Part shown: piece by piece, positions 10,601-23,214 of the stretch
Numbering within the stretch: the first letter of the stretch is position 1
Layout of the letters: each line of letters starts with the position of its first letter
Source: Ophiosphaerella korrae
Taxonomy: Eukaryota > Ascomycota > Dothideomycetes > Pleosporales > Phaeosphaeriaceae
DNA length: 44,905 bases
Reading direction: 5' to 3'
Assembly (NCBI GenBank): GCA_028456385.1
Contig: JALNQF010000339.1
Location: 1 to 44,905, forward strand
Notes under the pieces: generated by a model
Told to the model about the DNA's origin: nothing
The model's database searches: none
Seen by the model: only the letters and a program-made list of their open reading frames with translations
Position numbers and translations under genes: made by a program

Positions 10601-11700
10601 AGTTATCTTTAACTAAGCTTTATTTTTTTTCTTAAGATCTTTACTTCTATAATCTTTTATAAAGTATCTTAGCTTCCTATATTTATAATATACTATATCT
10701 TTTTTCTTTAACTAGTAGTCTTTTACGAAGTAGCCTTTCTTACTATAATTAAAGTACGTAAAGTCTTTATTCTTCTTTTTACTATCTTTATTAGTATCTA
10801 GTATTATAGAGTTTTTATTATTATAATTCCTATATTATCTACTATATTTATTTTTTTACTATTCTTAAAAGTTATTATCTACTTGTATTACCTATCTTTT
10901 TAAGACTACTAGTATACTTAGTTTTTTAATCTAGATTAGTTTATATTAGATGTTTTCTTTTAGTCCTTGTTTAAACCTTAATATAAGAGATAGCTTATTG
11001 TATTCTATATTTTGTAATAATTATTTAAATTCTAATATATATTCTAGAATACTTCTTTATTACTTAAGCTTTTTAAGTTTCTCTTCTACTTATTAAGTAA
11101 TATCTACGTTTATAAATACTACTCTTATTCTTTATATAAAATATTTATAACTTCTAAAGATAGCTATTATCTTGTCCTTTATTCCTAGAGTACGTAGGCT
11201 ATAGTCTATCTAGTAGGGTTTAAACTATCTTATAGCTTTTCCTTTTAGGTATATTCTAATATACGTAACCTTCTTTTCTTCTATATTAAAGTATAGTACC
11301 TAGACGTCTATCTATAGTTATACTAAAGCTAAAAAAGGTCTTAGTTCTTTTTATATTCTATTAAATTTCTTAAGTATAAGTATCTTAGGTAATTTCTTTA
11401 TTACACTTATCTCTAGTTTCTAAGTAATTTATTCTATTTAGTTCTATTTTACTATAATAGCTATAATTTAAGCTTTATTCTATTTAATATACTCTTATAG
11501 TTCTTTATTCTACGTTTCTAATACTTTAATTATAAGTTATATATCTCCCTTTTTAGTAATTAAGTTATTTAAGTATATTTTAACTACTACCTAGTTAGTT
11601 CTATCTAACTTATAACTACTTAGAGGTACTTTACTTCTCTTCTTAGTTATACTTTTTACTACTATATTAGCTTAGACTATATACTACTTACGCTTAGCTT
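10601..11700 (-). pseudogene. E1 gag relic with CCHC knuckle
   Basis: The minus strand carries a C-X2-C-X4-H-X4-C zinc knuckle at 10715-10756 in which the ligand codons now read Tyr or Phe (TGY to TAY, CAY to TAY/TTY). Upstream gag sequence aligns by eye with gag of B and C. The leader next to 11719 matches the A/B/C leader just inside their 5' LTRs. The start codon cannot be recovered. Confidence 0.7.
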
Positions 11701-11719
11701 CTTCTAATAACTAGATTAG

Positions 11720-12165
11720 TGTTATAGGCGTAATAAGAGAAATCGAGATAGAACTAATTAGTCCTAACTTAGGTGCTAATAAAGTATAAGACAAGTAGGG
11801 TAACAACCTAGATTAGGAAACTACTTATAATTAGGGCGCGTAAGTAATCCCTTAATCTATTAAGTGCATAGATAGAAACTAAGTATAGATTAATAGATTA
11901 GTAATCTATAATCTATAGTTGCTAAGACTAGATATAAGTAATAGATTAATAGGTTAGTAGAGGTATATAGTTATTAGTAATACGCATTATTAGGATAGTA
12001 TTAGTAATCTAATCTCTAACTAAGAGTAATAATACTTAACATTACAAGAATCTTCTATTATTTACAGCCTATTACTTAATTATAATACAAACTTTAGTTA
12101 TTAACTTCTAATTTACTAATACCTCTTAGTAGTTACTATAGTTAATAATAGAAGACCCTATTACA
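11720..12165 (+). repeat. A 5' LTR
   Basis: 446 bp, TGTTATAGG to CTATTACA. Its U3 region has repeats of the aatctataatctatag/gattaatagattag type, resembling the F LTR (22771-23208) rather than A's own 3' LTR. It is followed by the conserved leader ttactaatttagttatta. Confidence 0.8.
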
Positions 12166-13193
12166 CTTTACTAATTTAGTTATTAAGAGAAGTAAAGTAT
12201 AAGTAGCGTATAGTCTAAGCTAATATAATAATAGAAAGTTTAACTAAAAAAAGAAGTTAAGTACCTCTAAGTAGTTATAAGTTAGATAGAACTAACTAGG
12301 TAGTAGTTAAGATATACCTAAATAACCTAATTACTAAAAAAGGAGACATGTAAACAATAATTAATACCCTAGAAATATAGAATAAAGAACTACAAGATTA
12401 TATTAACTAAAATAAAGTACAAATTAAAGCTATTATATAAAGACAAAACATAATAGAATATATTACCTAGAGACTAGAGATAAGCGTAATAAAGAAGCTA
12501 CCTAAGATATCTATACTTAAAAAATTTAATAGAACAAGAAAGAAATTAAGGCCCTTTATAGTATTAGTATAACTTTAGATTAATATATAGGTACTATATT
12601 TTAATACTAAAGAAATTAATAATATTAGAATATACTGTAAAGAAGATATAATAAGATAGTTTAAACCTTACTAGATAAACTATATAATATAAGCCCTAGG
12701 AATATAGAAAGATAAAACAAAAGCTATTTTTAGAAGTTACAAATACTTTATAAAACAAATAAGAGTAGTATTTAGAGATATAGATATTACCTAATAAGCT
12801 AAAGAAAAGCTTAAGAAGCTTACGTAATATAAAAGTATTCTTAAATATATATTATAGTTTAAACAACTATTATAAAATATAGAATATAATAAGCTATTTC
12901 TAATATTACAATTTAAATAAAGTCTAAATATAAAAATTTAATATAAAATAATTTATATAAAAAAGCTAAAAATATTAGAAGCTCTAAAATAATAGGTAAT
13001 ATAAATAAACAATAATCTTTAAAAATAGAAGAAAAATAAGTATAGAGAACTAACTCTAAACTATAATAAAGGAGACCCTATAATTCTTAATACTAATAAA
13101 GATAGAAGAAAGAAAAAAAATAAAGACTTTACGTACTTTAATTATAGTAAGAAAGGCTATTACGTAAAAAACTATTAGTTAAAATAGAAAAAG
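12166..13193 (+). pseudogene. A gag relic, 5' segment
   Basis: Leader, then gag up to and including the first CCHC knuckle (about 13136-13177), with all ligand codons changed to TAC/TAT. The frame is cut at 13193 by insertion of B and resumes at 20219. It contains many TAG/TAA stops. Confidence 0.75.
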
Positions 13194-13634
13194 TGTTATA
13201 GTTATAACAAGAGAAAACTAATTAGAACTAATTAGCCCTACTATAGATAACGACAACACATATAACCTATAGGGTAACAAACTTAATTAGGAAACTAACT
13301 ACAATAGGGACACGTAATAAATTCGCAATTCGCGATCTTAGTAAATATAAAGCACAAAGCTAAGCACGTAATAAATTCGTAATTCGCGATCTTAGCAAAC
13401 ACAAAGCACAAAGCTAGCTAAGAAGTATAAGTATATAGTTAGTAGTAATGCGCATTATTAGGATAGTATTAGTAATTTAATCCCTTAACTATAGAACGCT
13501 AATACAAGATAGTTATAAAATATCTTCTATTATTTATAGTTATTGTAGATCCTAATATAGACTTTTACTATTACCTTATAATCTACTAACTCTCTATATA
13601 GGTACCTATAGTTAACAACAGGTAGCTAGTAATA
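13194..13634 (+). repeat. B 5' LTR
   Basis: 441 bp, TGTTATAG to GTAATA. It carries two copies of a roughly 60-bp U3 repeat (about 13310-13420) containing attcgcgatcttag and aaagcacaaagcta. CpG survives here while TpG is rare. It is near-identical to the 3' LTR apart from C/T and G/A changes. Confidence 0.9.
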
Positions 13635-14850
13635 CCTTACTAATTTAGTTATTACAAGAAGTAAAGCGTAAGTAACGCATAATCTAGCTAATATAATAGT
13701 AGAAAGTTTAACTAAAATAAGTAAAGCTCCTAAGAGTAGTTATAAGTCTAATAGCACCATATAGGAAACAATTAAAGACTAAATTAACAATTTAATCTTA
13801 GATAAAGAAAACATAAAGATAGTAATTAATACTCTAGAAACGTAGAATAAAGAACTACAAGATTACGCAAAACAGAACAAAGTATAGATTAAGGCTATTA
13901 TTAAAGGTTAGAATTAAATAGAATTAATTACACAACGTCTAGTAATAAGTGCTACAAAGAAACTACTAAAAATACCTATCCTTAAGAAGTTTAATAGAAT
14001 AAGGGAGAAACTAAGACTTTTTATAGCTTTAGCATAACTCTAAATAGACGTACAAGTACTATACATTAATATAAAAGAGAAAAAAGTAATATATATTAGA
14101 TTACACCTTAAAGAAGACGCAATAAGATAGTACAAACCTTACTAGATAGACTATATAATATATTCTCTAATAACCTAGAAAGACAAAATAAGAGCTATTT
14201 TTAGAAGTTATAAATACTTTACTAAACGAATAAGAGTAGTATTTAAGGACATAGACGTTACCTAACAAGCTAAAGAGTAGTTAGAAAAGCTTATATAAAA
14301 CTAGAGTGTTCCTAAATATATATTATAATTTAAGTAACTATCCTAAAATATAGAATAGAACAAGTTAGCCTTGATATTACAATTTAAATAAAGACTAAAC
14401 TTAAAAATACAATATAAAATAATCTATATAGAAAAACTAAAGACACTAGAAGCCCTAAAGTAATAAGTAATCTAAATTAACAATAATCTTTAAGAATAGA
14501 AAAAGAACAAGTATAGTACCTAAGCTAGAAACTAGGATGCTAGAGACCCTATAATCCTTAATGCTAACAAGGACAAGAAAAAGAAGAAGAATAAAGACTT
14601 TACGTACTTTAACTATAGTAAGAAAGGCTACTACATAAAAGACTACTATTTACAAAAGAAGAAGGATATAGTATATTATAAATATAAGAAACTTAGATAC
14701 TTTGTAAAAGACTATAAAAGTAAAGACCCTAAGAAAGAAAACTAGTTAAAAATAACTAAAAAGAAGAAAGAAGTACTACAAGTATAGGCTAAACCTTAAA
14801 AAAAAGTAGCTAAGAGTAAAGAAATACAATATACAATACTCTATTAGACC
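13635..14850 (+). pseudogene. B gag relic with two CCHC zinc knuckles
   Basis: The first knuckle is at 14605-14646 and the second at 14674-14715. Both follow C-X2-C-X4-H-X4-C spacing, and in both all four ligands read Tyr (TGY/CAY to TAY). They bind RNA in the packaging function of live relatives. Upstream helical gag sequence aligns with C at 30656 onward. The leader next to the LTR starts ccttactaatttagttatta and has no obvious TGG primer-binding motif. Confidence 0.78.
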
Positions 14851-17800
14851 TTTTATTATAAAGACGACTACTATATATATCTTTCTAGTAAATAAGGAGT
14901 AGGATATTTTCTATAATAGAGAAATAGAGTAGTAGTAACAAAAGAAAGAATAAATGCTTAGCTAGAAGAGATAGCTTAAGTAATAGACCTACTAATAGAA
15001 GACTTAGAAAGGGAAGAAACCTAGATTCTATTAATCTAGGCTGAAGGATTAGCACTAGATAAAGAGACTACTACGGCTTCTTCTAAAGGACTGCAAGAAA
15101 GCGAGAAATAGGTTAGTATAAGAGGTATAGAGTATACCTAGCTAATAATACATAGCTATAATAGCTATATAATATTAGATATAAAGGAATAAAATAAAAA
15201 ATAGAGGTTCGTTTAAATATACTTAATAGTTATAAGTATAGAGAAAGCGTACAAAGACTAGAAAGAACGTAATCCTAAAAAAATAAAGTTTACACTATTT
15301 TAAGAATAGATAAAGTAATATATAGTTATAGTAAGAAGAATACCTATAGAGAAAGAGTAGTAATACCTTGTAAGAAAAACACAATAGATTAACAAAGCCT
15401 ATACACTAAGAGTACTAGTAGTGTACTATATCCTAATAATAGATACACCTAGAAGAGACAAGTACTAGGAAGGGGATAACAAAATAACAAACCTAAAGCA
15501 CCTAGTATATTTTAAAGTATTATAGATATTATACCTAGATAAGAATTATATTATATATAGAAACCCTAAGATAAATAACAATATATAGCCTATAAGAAGA
15601 AAAGGTTACAACTATACAAGAGTAATTATAGTAGAAGATATCTAAAGATAAGAAATAATCCTAGAAGACAGATACTTAGTAGTAAGACCTAGATTACTAT
15701 TATCTAAGAAATGCGTCTAAAGAGGACTATAGTACAAATATATACACAATAAATATCTAAAATACAAAGAACATAAACTTAAAGTAAGGCTATAGCCCTA
15801 GAAAGATAGACAATTTACAAAAATACTAAAGCAAGAAAAACTAAAAAGTATAGGAGGTCTACATATTATAAAAATAGGTATATACTAAAGAAAGAAAGTA
15901 CAATTAATAATTAATAGTAGAGCTATAAGAAACTTTATATTAAAGAAGTTTGTAGAAATACAAGGAATAAGTTATACTACAAAGAAGTACCCTTAACAAC
16001 TAAGTATAATTAAAGGAAAACTATTCTAGGAACCTATTTAGTTCAAGATAGTTCCCTCTACACTTAAATTAGAAGGAATAATAATTAAAAATATAATTAT
16101 AGACATAACAATAATTAATAACAAATAAGATATAATACTAGGTATACTATAGTTATAAATAATAAACCTATATATTAATTAAAGAACAAGAGAAATTAGC
16201 TATAACAAAGACGCGTTAAAAGCTAACATAAGTACCTATAAAGGAGAATTCCCTAAAAAATACAAGAAATAGGAGAAAAAGCTTATAGAGCTAGAAGATT
16301 ACCTTCTAGAATATTAACTATAAGATTTAGCGATAGAACTAGAGGAAGGCAAAGACTTAGGATAGAGCCTAGTCTACTAAAAAATAGAAGAAGAATCTAA
16401 AATTAAATAAACGTTTATCTAAAACGTAATAAAAAAAAGATAGATAAGAGAATCTAAATCCTTAGTAGTATATAGACTTATATTTATAGATAAAAAAGAG
16501 ATAAGTAATAAAAGACCCTACGAAGATTTTAGAAAAACTAACGCAATTATAAATAAAAACAAGTACTTACTACTATAAATTAACGTAATACAAGATAAGC
16601 TATAAAAAGTAAAAATCTTTACAAAACTAGATATTTAGAACGCCTACTACTAGATTAGAATTAAAAAAGGTAATAAATAGAAAATAGTATTTAGGACATA
16701 GTATAGATTATACGAATACCTAGTTATGCCCTTTAGCTTAACAAATACGCTAGTAGCATTCTAAGAAAGAATTAATACAGTACTAAGAGAGTACTTAGAT
16801 ATATTTATATTCGTATACTTAGATAATATCCTTATATTCTTAGAAATAGAAGAAGAACACGTACAATATATATATAAGGTACTAGAAGAATTAGTAAAAG
16901 CTAAAATATTCCTTAAAATAAGAAAATACAAATTCTATACAAAAGAAATAGACTTCCTTAGATTTATTGTAGAACTAGGAAAAATTAAAATTAACCTAAA
17001 AAAGATCGAGTTAATTAACGAATAGCTAAAACTAAAAAACCTAAAAGAGGTACAACAATTTTATAGGCTAGCTAACTTCTACAAAAAGTTAATAATAAGA
17101 TATTCTAAAGATATAGAACTAATTACAAAACTTATAAAGAAAGATATACTATTTAAATAGACTAAGGAATGTAATAAAGTATTTAACAAGATTAAAAAGA
17201 AGTTTATAGAAAACCTAGTTATTAGAATATATAACCTAGACCTACTAGTAATAGTAAAAATAGACGTATCTAATTTAGTCTATAGAATAGTACTAATATA
17301 GGAAGACTTAGAGACTAAAAAAGAACACTTAGTTAAATACTTCTCTAAGAAAATAAAGCTAGTAGAGCTTAACTACCTAATTTATAACAAAGAAATGCTA
17401 GTAATATACAAAGTATTTAAGTAATAGAGAGTATACTTGTAAAGAGTAAAGTACTAGACAAAAGTCTATACAAACTATAAGAATCTTACAAGATTTATAA
17501 CAAATAAGGAACTATTACAATAATATACAAGATAGTAGGAATTCTTGTTAATATTTAATATAGAAATTATACATATAAAAGAGAAAGACAACTAATTAGT
17601 AGACGCTCTTAGTAGAAGACTAGATTTACAAGAAGAAGTAAACACAACTAGTATAGTTCTAGTTAAGAATAAAGAAGGATATCTAATCCTAAATATACTA
17701 AAAATAGCTATAACACTTAAAAGAAAAAGTAGCGAGCTAGACAAATAGATTTAGAAAATAACGTAAGAAGTACCTAAAGAAATAGAGAAACTTGAAATTC

Positions 17801-19117
17801 AGGAAGGAATTGTACAAGCCTATAGAAGAACGTACATTCTAAGAAAAATCTAAAGAGAATTTATACAATAATTCTACAAACTACTAGTATATAGTTATTA
17901 AAGAATTAATAAAACCCTTAATAAGTTACTACAAGACTACTATATTCTAAAAGCAAGATAACTAGTAATAGAAGTACTATAAGACTATATAGAATACTAG
18001 AGAAATAAGTATAGTAGATACGCACTATATAGAATACTATAACTAGTAGAAGTACTAGAATAACTATAAGGAGTTATCACGATAGACTTTATTACAAAGC
18101 TACCTAAGTCTAAAGACCTAATATTAGGAGTTAAGTATAATAGAATCCTAATAATAGTAGATAAACTTACAAAGTACTTATACTTTAGACTATATAAAGA
18201 GAAAAGTAAGATAGAGGTTACTATATACTAGGTCTTAGGAACTATAATTAGCTAATATAGACTACTAGATAAGATTATTATAGATAGAGATATAAGATTT
18301 ACATTAAAACTATAAGGAATAATAACAGCGCAATTAGGAATTAGATACGTAATGTCTATAGCATATTATCTACAAATAGACAGACAATTAGAACGAATAA
18401 ATTAGATAGTCGAATAGTACCTAAGATGCTACTTTAACTATAACTAGAACAACTAGGTATAGTTACTACCTATAGCATAGTTAGCATATAACAGCGTAAA
18501 GAATATAGTAATAGGAGTATTACTTTTCTTTATAAACTATAGATTCGAACCTAATATATACTAGATACTAAGAAATTAGATATCTTAGTCTCTAAGAAGA
18601 GAAAACTTTACTAATAGACTTAAGGACATATATAATTAACTAAGATAGGATATAAAATTCTTACACAATTAAATAATAAAATATTACAATAAGAAATACA
18701 AATAGGGACCCTAATTTAGAAAAGGAGAAAAAGTATAGTTAGTATAAAAGAATATTAAGAGTAAACAACCTAGTTTAAAATTAGACTACGTTAAGATAGG
18801 ACTATATAAAGTAGAAAAAGAAGTTACACTAGTTATATTTAAGCTAAGACTACTAAATAAAATAAGGATACACCTAATATTCTACGTAGCGCTACTTAAG
18901 GCAGTACTATAAAACGTAGAACTACTAGTATACAAAGTAGATATATATAGAGAATAGGAAGAATAAGAAGTTAAGGAAATCTTAGTATACTAGTTCTGCA
19001 ATAGTAGGAACTACTACCTAGTAGAATAGATAGGAATAGACGAAAAAGGGGAACTATAAGAAAAGACATAGGAACTAGAAGATAACCTTAACTACCTAAA
19101 GAAACTAGAGGACTTCT
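14851..19117 (+). pseudogene. B pol relic (PR-RT-RH-IN-chromodomain)
   Basis: Protease DSGA reads NSRA at 15913-15924. RT YLDD reads YLDN at 16816-16827 and is followed by ILIFLE. Integrase has its first Asp in ITIDFITKLPKS (Asp codon 18085-18087) and a central-domain sequence continuing to about 18600. The C-terminus, about 18960-19110, keeps a chromodomain pattern (EVKEIL, then YYLVE.IGIDE, then ELEDNLNYLKKLE) with stops in place of Trp. Pol ends near TAA 19116. Domain order and chromodomain place it among chromoviruses. It cannot be expressed as a protein because stops are spread throughout. Confidence 0.82.
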
Positions 19118-19760
19118 AAAGCTAAAACCCTCTAGACTACCTTATAGCGAATTAAGAAAACTAACAATACTACTACTAGATAGAAAGACGCTAGAAACGT
19201 CTAATACAATAGGAGCTAGAACAGCCTATATAGCGTCCTTAAGATCTATTTTAGCCTTTAAGGCACGAGACTATTTAGACAATTTAGCGTTATTATAAGC
19301 CTTTATCTTATAAAGACGCTTAACGTAAGAATAAAGATCTACTAGCTTATAAAGAGTTAACTCGCGCTTAGCCTTAGTCTCTACAAGCTGTAATAATAGT
19401 ATCTCTTAAGCCTAGTTAACGGCTCGCCCTATATAATTTAACAAGAAGAGACTATATAGAAATTAAGCACTTACACTCTATAAGAGATATACTTAAAGGA
19501 GTATACTTGTACTAAATATTAGCAAGAATACACTTACTATAGTATTTACTATCCTTTAAAGAAATAAGACAAGTAAGCTTAAGATAAGAATAACAAGTAT
19601 AGAGAAATATTTTAACTCTATTACGAGTAATACAAGTAATAAGAAGAAGTTTGTTGTAGTTAGAACAAGAAGATATAGAGAATAATAAGGAATTAGAAAT
19701 AAACAAAGATATAGGACTAATAACCTTAGGCCTAGGGTAAGGAAACAAGAACCTACCTAA
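19093..19760 (-). pseudogene. B copy of the antisense reading frame
   Basis: Runs from near the polypurine tract back to the end of pol, overlapping the pol 3' end tail to tail. A 78-residue piece (19512-19748) happens to be open and includes the conserved VKIFLY..CYSYLKL segment, which aligns with VKMFPYSCCAFPKL in C. The coiled-coil-like and GVLE.F.FR..LVS parts follow in another frame with RIP stops. Unknown function. Confidence 0.5.
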
Positions 19761-19772
19761 AAGAGGGAATAG
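19759..19772 (+). other. B polypurine tract
   Basis: aaaagagggaatag lies immediately before the 3' LTR, the expected plus-strand priming site. Equivalent tracts precede the 3' LTRs of C (aaaggaggagatag), A (gaggaggagatag) and H (agaaagagagatag). Confidence 0.8.
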
Positions 19773-20213
19773 TGTTATAGTTGTAATAAGAGAAAACTAA
19801 TTAGAACTAATTAGCCCTACTATAGATAACAACAACGCATATAACCTATAGGGCAACGAACTTAATTAGGAAACTAACTATAATAGGGACATGTAATAAA
19901 TTTACAATTTGCAATCTTAGTAAACACAAAGCACGAAGCTAAGTACGTAATAAATTCGCAATTTGCAATCTTAGCAAATACGAAGTATAAAGCTAGCTAA
20001 GAAGTATAGGTATATAGTTAGTAGTAATGCGCATTATTAGGATAGTATTAGCAATTCAATCTCTTAACTATAGAACGCTAATACAAGATAGTTATAAAAC
20101 ATCTTCTATTATTTATAGTTATTGTAGATCCTAATATAGACTTTTACTATTACCTTGTAATCTACTAACCTCCTATATAGGTACCTATAGTCGACGATAG
20201 GTAGCTAGTAACA
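19773..20213 (+). repeat. B 3' LTR
   Basis: 441 bp, TGTTATAG to TAACA. It is the same length as the 5' LTR and has the same tandem U3 repeats. It is followed by the aaaag duplication and then by the second half of A's gag. Confidence 0.9.
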
Positions 20214-20218
20214 AAAAG

Positions 20219-21667
20219 GATATAGAATACTATAAATATAAGAAGCTAAGATACTTTATAAAAGATTATAGAAGTAAGAATCTTAAAAAAGAAAAAGAAG
20301 TCTAGTTAAATATAACTAAGAAAAAGAAGGAAGTACTTAAAGTATAGACTAAGCTATAAGAAAAGGTAGTAGTAACTAGAGAAATATAGTACGTAATACT
20401 TAATTAGACCTTTTATTATAATAATAACTACTATATATATTTTTTTAGTAAGTAGAGAGTAAGATAGTTCCTATAAAAGAATAGAGTAGTAGTAATAAAA
20501 GAAAGTAGAACCTAAGTATAGCTTAAAGAAATAAAACGTATAATAGACTTACTAATAGAAGATTTAGAAGGAGGAGAGCCCTAGACCCTATTAATCTAGG
20601 CTAAAAGATAAATACTAAATAAAGAGACTACTATAGCCTCCTCTAAAAAACTATAAAGAGATAAAAGATAAGTTAATACAAAAGGTATAGAGTACGCCTA
20701 GTTAAATATATATAGTTATAATAGCTATATAATAATAGATATAGTAAAATAAAATAAAAAATAGATGTTTATTTAGAAATACTTACTAGTTATAAGTATA
20801 GAAGAAGTATATAAAGACTAGAAAGAATAGAATCCTAAGGTAATAAAGTTAATAATATTTTAGAAATAGATAAAGTAATATATAGTTATAGTAAGAAGAA
20901 TACCTATATAAAGAGAATAGTAGTACCTTATAAGAAAAACGTAATAGATTAACAAAGCTTATACACTACGTATACTAGTAGTATACTATATCTTAGTAAT
21001 AATAAGACCTAGTATAGATAAGTACTAGGTAGGAGATAACAAAAGAATAGATCTAGAATATCTAGTATATATTAAGATATCCTAGGTATTATATTTAGAT
21101 ATAAACTACTACTTATATAGAGAATTAAAAGTATAAAACTAGGTATAGCTAATACAAATAAAAGGATATAACTATACAAAGGTAATCCTAAAGAAAGAAA
21201 TTTAAAGTTAAGAAATAATTAAAATACCTAATAAGAAATATATATTAATTAGACTAGGACCTAAACTATATAAAGAATACGTTTATAGAAGGCTATAGTA
21301 TAAGTATATATATAATAAATATTTAAAATATAAAAACTATAAACGTAAAATAGGGTAGAAGCCCTAAGAGAATAGATAATTTAAAGAATAACCTAAATAT
21401 AAAAGGCTAGAAAGTATAATAGGCCTATTTATTATAAAATAAGGTACTTTCTAAAGAAAAAAAGTATAATTTATAATTAATAGTAGAGCTATAAAAACTA
21501 TATATTAAAAAAGTTTATAGAAAAATAAGGAATATCCTATATAATAAAGAAATACCCTTAACAACTAAGTATAATTAAAGGAAAACTATTCTAAGAACCT
21601 ATTAGGTTTAAAATAGTACTCTCTACACTAAGAATAGAAAGACTAGAAATTAAGAATATAGTTATAG
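20219..21667 (+). pseudogene. A gag 3' part and pol 5' part
   Basis: Resumes at gatatagaatac with the second CCHC knuckle (about 20230-20275, ligands changed to Tyr), then the linker and the protease region, where the Asn-Ser-Arg-Ala version of DSGA lies at about 21478-21490. It ends at the tatag duplication where D is inserted. Confidence 0.72.
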
Positions 21668-22127
21668 TATAATAGGCTACCTATTATCGACTATAGATAC
21701 TTATCTTGTAAAAGTTAGTAGACTAGAAGATAATATTAAAAGCTTGTATAGAGATCTATAATAACTATAAATAATAGAAGATGTTTTGTAACTTCTTGTA
21801 TTAGCGTTCTATAGTTAAAGGATTAAATTACTAATACTATCCTTATAATGCGCGTTACTACTAACTATATAGTAATATTATTTTAGTAGCTTTGTTACTT
21901 CGTATTTACTAAGATTACAAATTTACAAATTTGTTATATAATTGCTTTATAGCTTTATATTTACTAAGATTATAAATTTACAAATTTATTACGTATCTAT
22001 ATTATAGTTAGTTTTCTAGTTAAGCTTATTATCTTATAAGTTGTTACACTACTTATCTTATACTTTATTAGTAGCTAAGCCTAGACTAATTAGCTCTATC
22101 TTAGTTTCTCTTGTTACTACTATAACA
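21668..22127 (-). repeat. D 3' LTR
   Basis: 460 bp in reverse orientation, TATAATAGG to CTATAACA. U3 has two copies of the tttactaagatta repeat (about 21898-21995), the same module as in the LTRs of B and E1. Confidence 0.85.
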
Positions 22128-22770
22128 CTATTCCCTCTTCTAAGTAGTTCCTTATTTCTCTATACTAGGGCTAAGGTTATTAATCCTATTTCTTTACTAA
22201 TTTCTAGTTCCTTATTACTCCTTATACTATCCTTGTCCTAGCGTAATAAACTTCTTCTTGTAGCTCGTATTATTTGTAATAGAGTTAAGATATTTCCTTG
22301 TTGTTATTATATAGAGCTAGGCCTTACTTACCTTATATCCTTAAATAATAGTAAATATTATAACAAGTATATTCTTGCTAATATTTAGTATAAATATATT
22401 TTTTCTAAGGTTTTACTTATAGAGTGTAAGTATTTAATTTTTATATAGTCTCCTTCTACTAAGTTATATAAGCTAAGCTATTAATAGGGCTTAAGTATAA
22501 TTATTATTATAGCTTACTATAGCTAAGGCTAAGCGTAAGTTAACTCTTTATAAGCTAGTAGAGCTTTATTCTTATATTAAGCGCTTTTATAAGCTAAAGG
22601 CTTATAATAACGCTAAGTTATTTAAATAGTCTTATACCTTAGATACTAAGTTAGATTTAGATAATATAGTAGAGGCTACTCTAGCTTCTATTATATTAGA
22701 CGTTCCTATTATCTCTCTATCTAGTAGTAGTATTGTTAGTTTTCTTAATTTACTATAAAGCTATAACGGG
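22128..22770 (+). pseudogene. D copy of the antisense reading frame, cut by the F LTR
   Basis: A Cys/Tyr-rich N-terminal part (about 22350-22470) is followed in another frame by the charged coiled-coil-like part and EATLAS..LDVPIISLSS. It breaks off at 22770 just before the GVLEGF ending, where the F LTR begins. Confidence 0.5.
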
Positions 22771-23208
22771 TGCACTAGGGTTAACTTCCTAATAACCTCT
22801 AGGGGTGTTAGTAGATTAAGAGTTAATAATAAAAGCTTGTATTGTAATTAGCAATAACTATAAACAATAGTTAATTCGTGTATACAATGTTAAGTATTAG
22901 CGTTCTAGGTTAGAGATTAGATTACTAATACTATCCTAATAATGCGCATTCTATTAACTATATACTTCTACTAATCTATTAATCTATTACTTGTATTTAG
23001 TCTTAGCGACTATAGATTATAGATTACTAATCTATTAACCTATAATTATATTTCGTCTATACACTTAATAGATTAGGGGATTACTTACGTATCCTAATTA
23101 TAAGTAGTTTCCTAATTAAGGTTGTTACCCTACTTGTCTTATACTTTGTTATTACCTAAGTAGAGACTAATTAGTTTTATCTTGATTTCTCTTGTTACTA
23201 TTATAACA
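22771..23208 (-). repeat. F 3' LTR inside D
   Basis: 438 bp in reverse orientation, TGCACTAGGG to TATAACA. U3 repeats are of the aatctataatctatag type, like A's 5' LTR. It is followed inward by a polypurine tract (minus strand, complement of ctatccccttctct). No second F LTR exists in the window. Confidence 0.8.
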
Positions 23209-23214
23209 CTATCC

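Larger units (their letters stand above)
5231..11719 (-). mobile_element. Element E1: Ty3/Gypsy chromovirus relic, lacking its 5' LTR
   Basis: Minus-strand retrotransposon. From its 3' end (left) it shows an LTR (5231-5677), polypurine tract, antisense frame (5690-6353), pol with integrase, RNase H, RT and protease, then gag and the leader. The leader should be followed at about 11725 by a minus-strand 5' LTR. Instead the sequence stops at ...ctagattag and a plus-strand LTR starts at 11720. Left flank is tatct; no matching duplication was found on the right. Confidence 0.8.
13194..20213 (+). mobile_element. Element B: full-length Ty3/Gypsy chromovirus relic
   Basis: 7020 bp with equal LTRs of 441 bp and a perfect 5-bp target duplication aaaag (13189-13193 and 20214-20218). 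It contains gag with two CCHC knuckles, protease, RT, RNase H, integrase and chromodomain, then an antisense frame and a polypurine tract. It is inserted in the gag of A. RIP has destroyed all frames. Confidence 0.9.

Noticed and set aside
11374..11719. 345-bp repeat of E1 and E2 on either side of A as one giant target duplication
   Set aside because: The copies differ by transversions as well as RIP-type transitions, so they look like different family members rather than one duplicated target.
22041..22241. 66-residue open frame across the D 3' LTR and adjacent antisense region
   Set aside because: It spans an LTR boundary and consists of low-complexity Leu/Ser residues; a chance opening in RIP-changed DNA. 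The similar frame at 40968-41186 across the A 3' LTR is rejected for the same reason.
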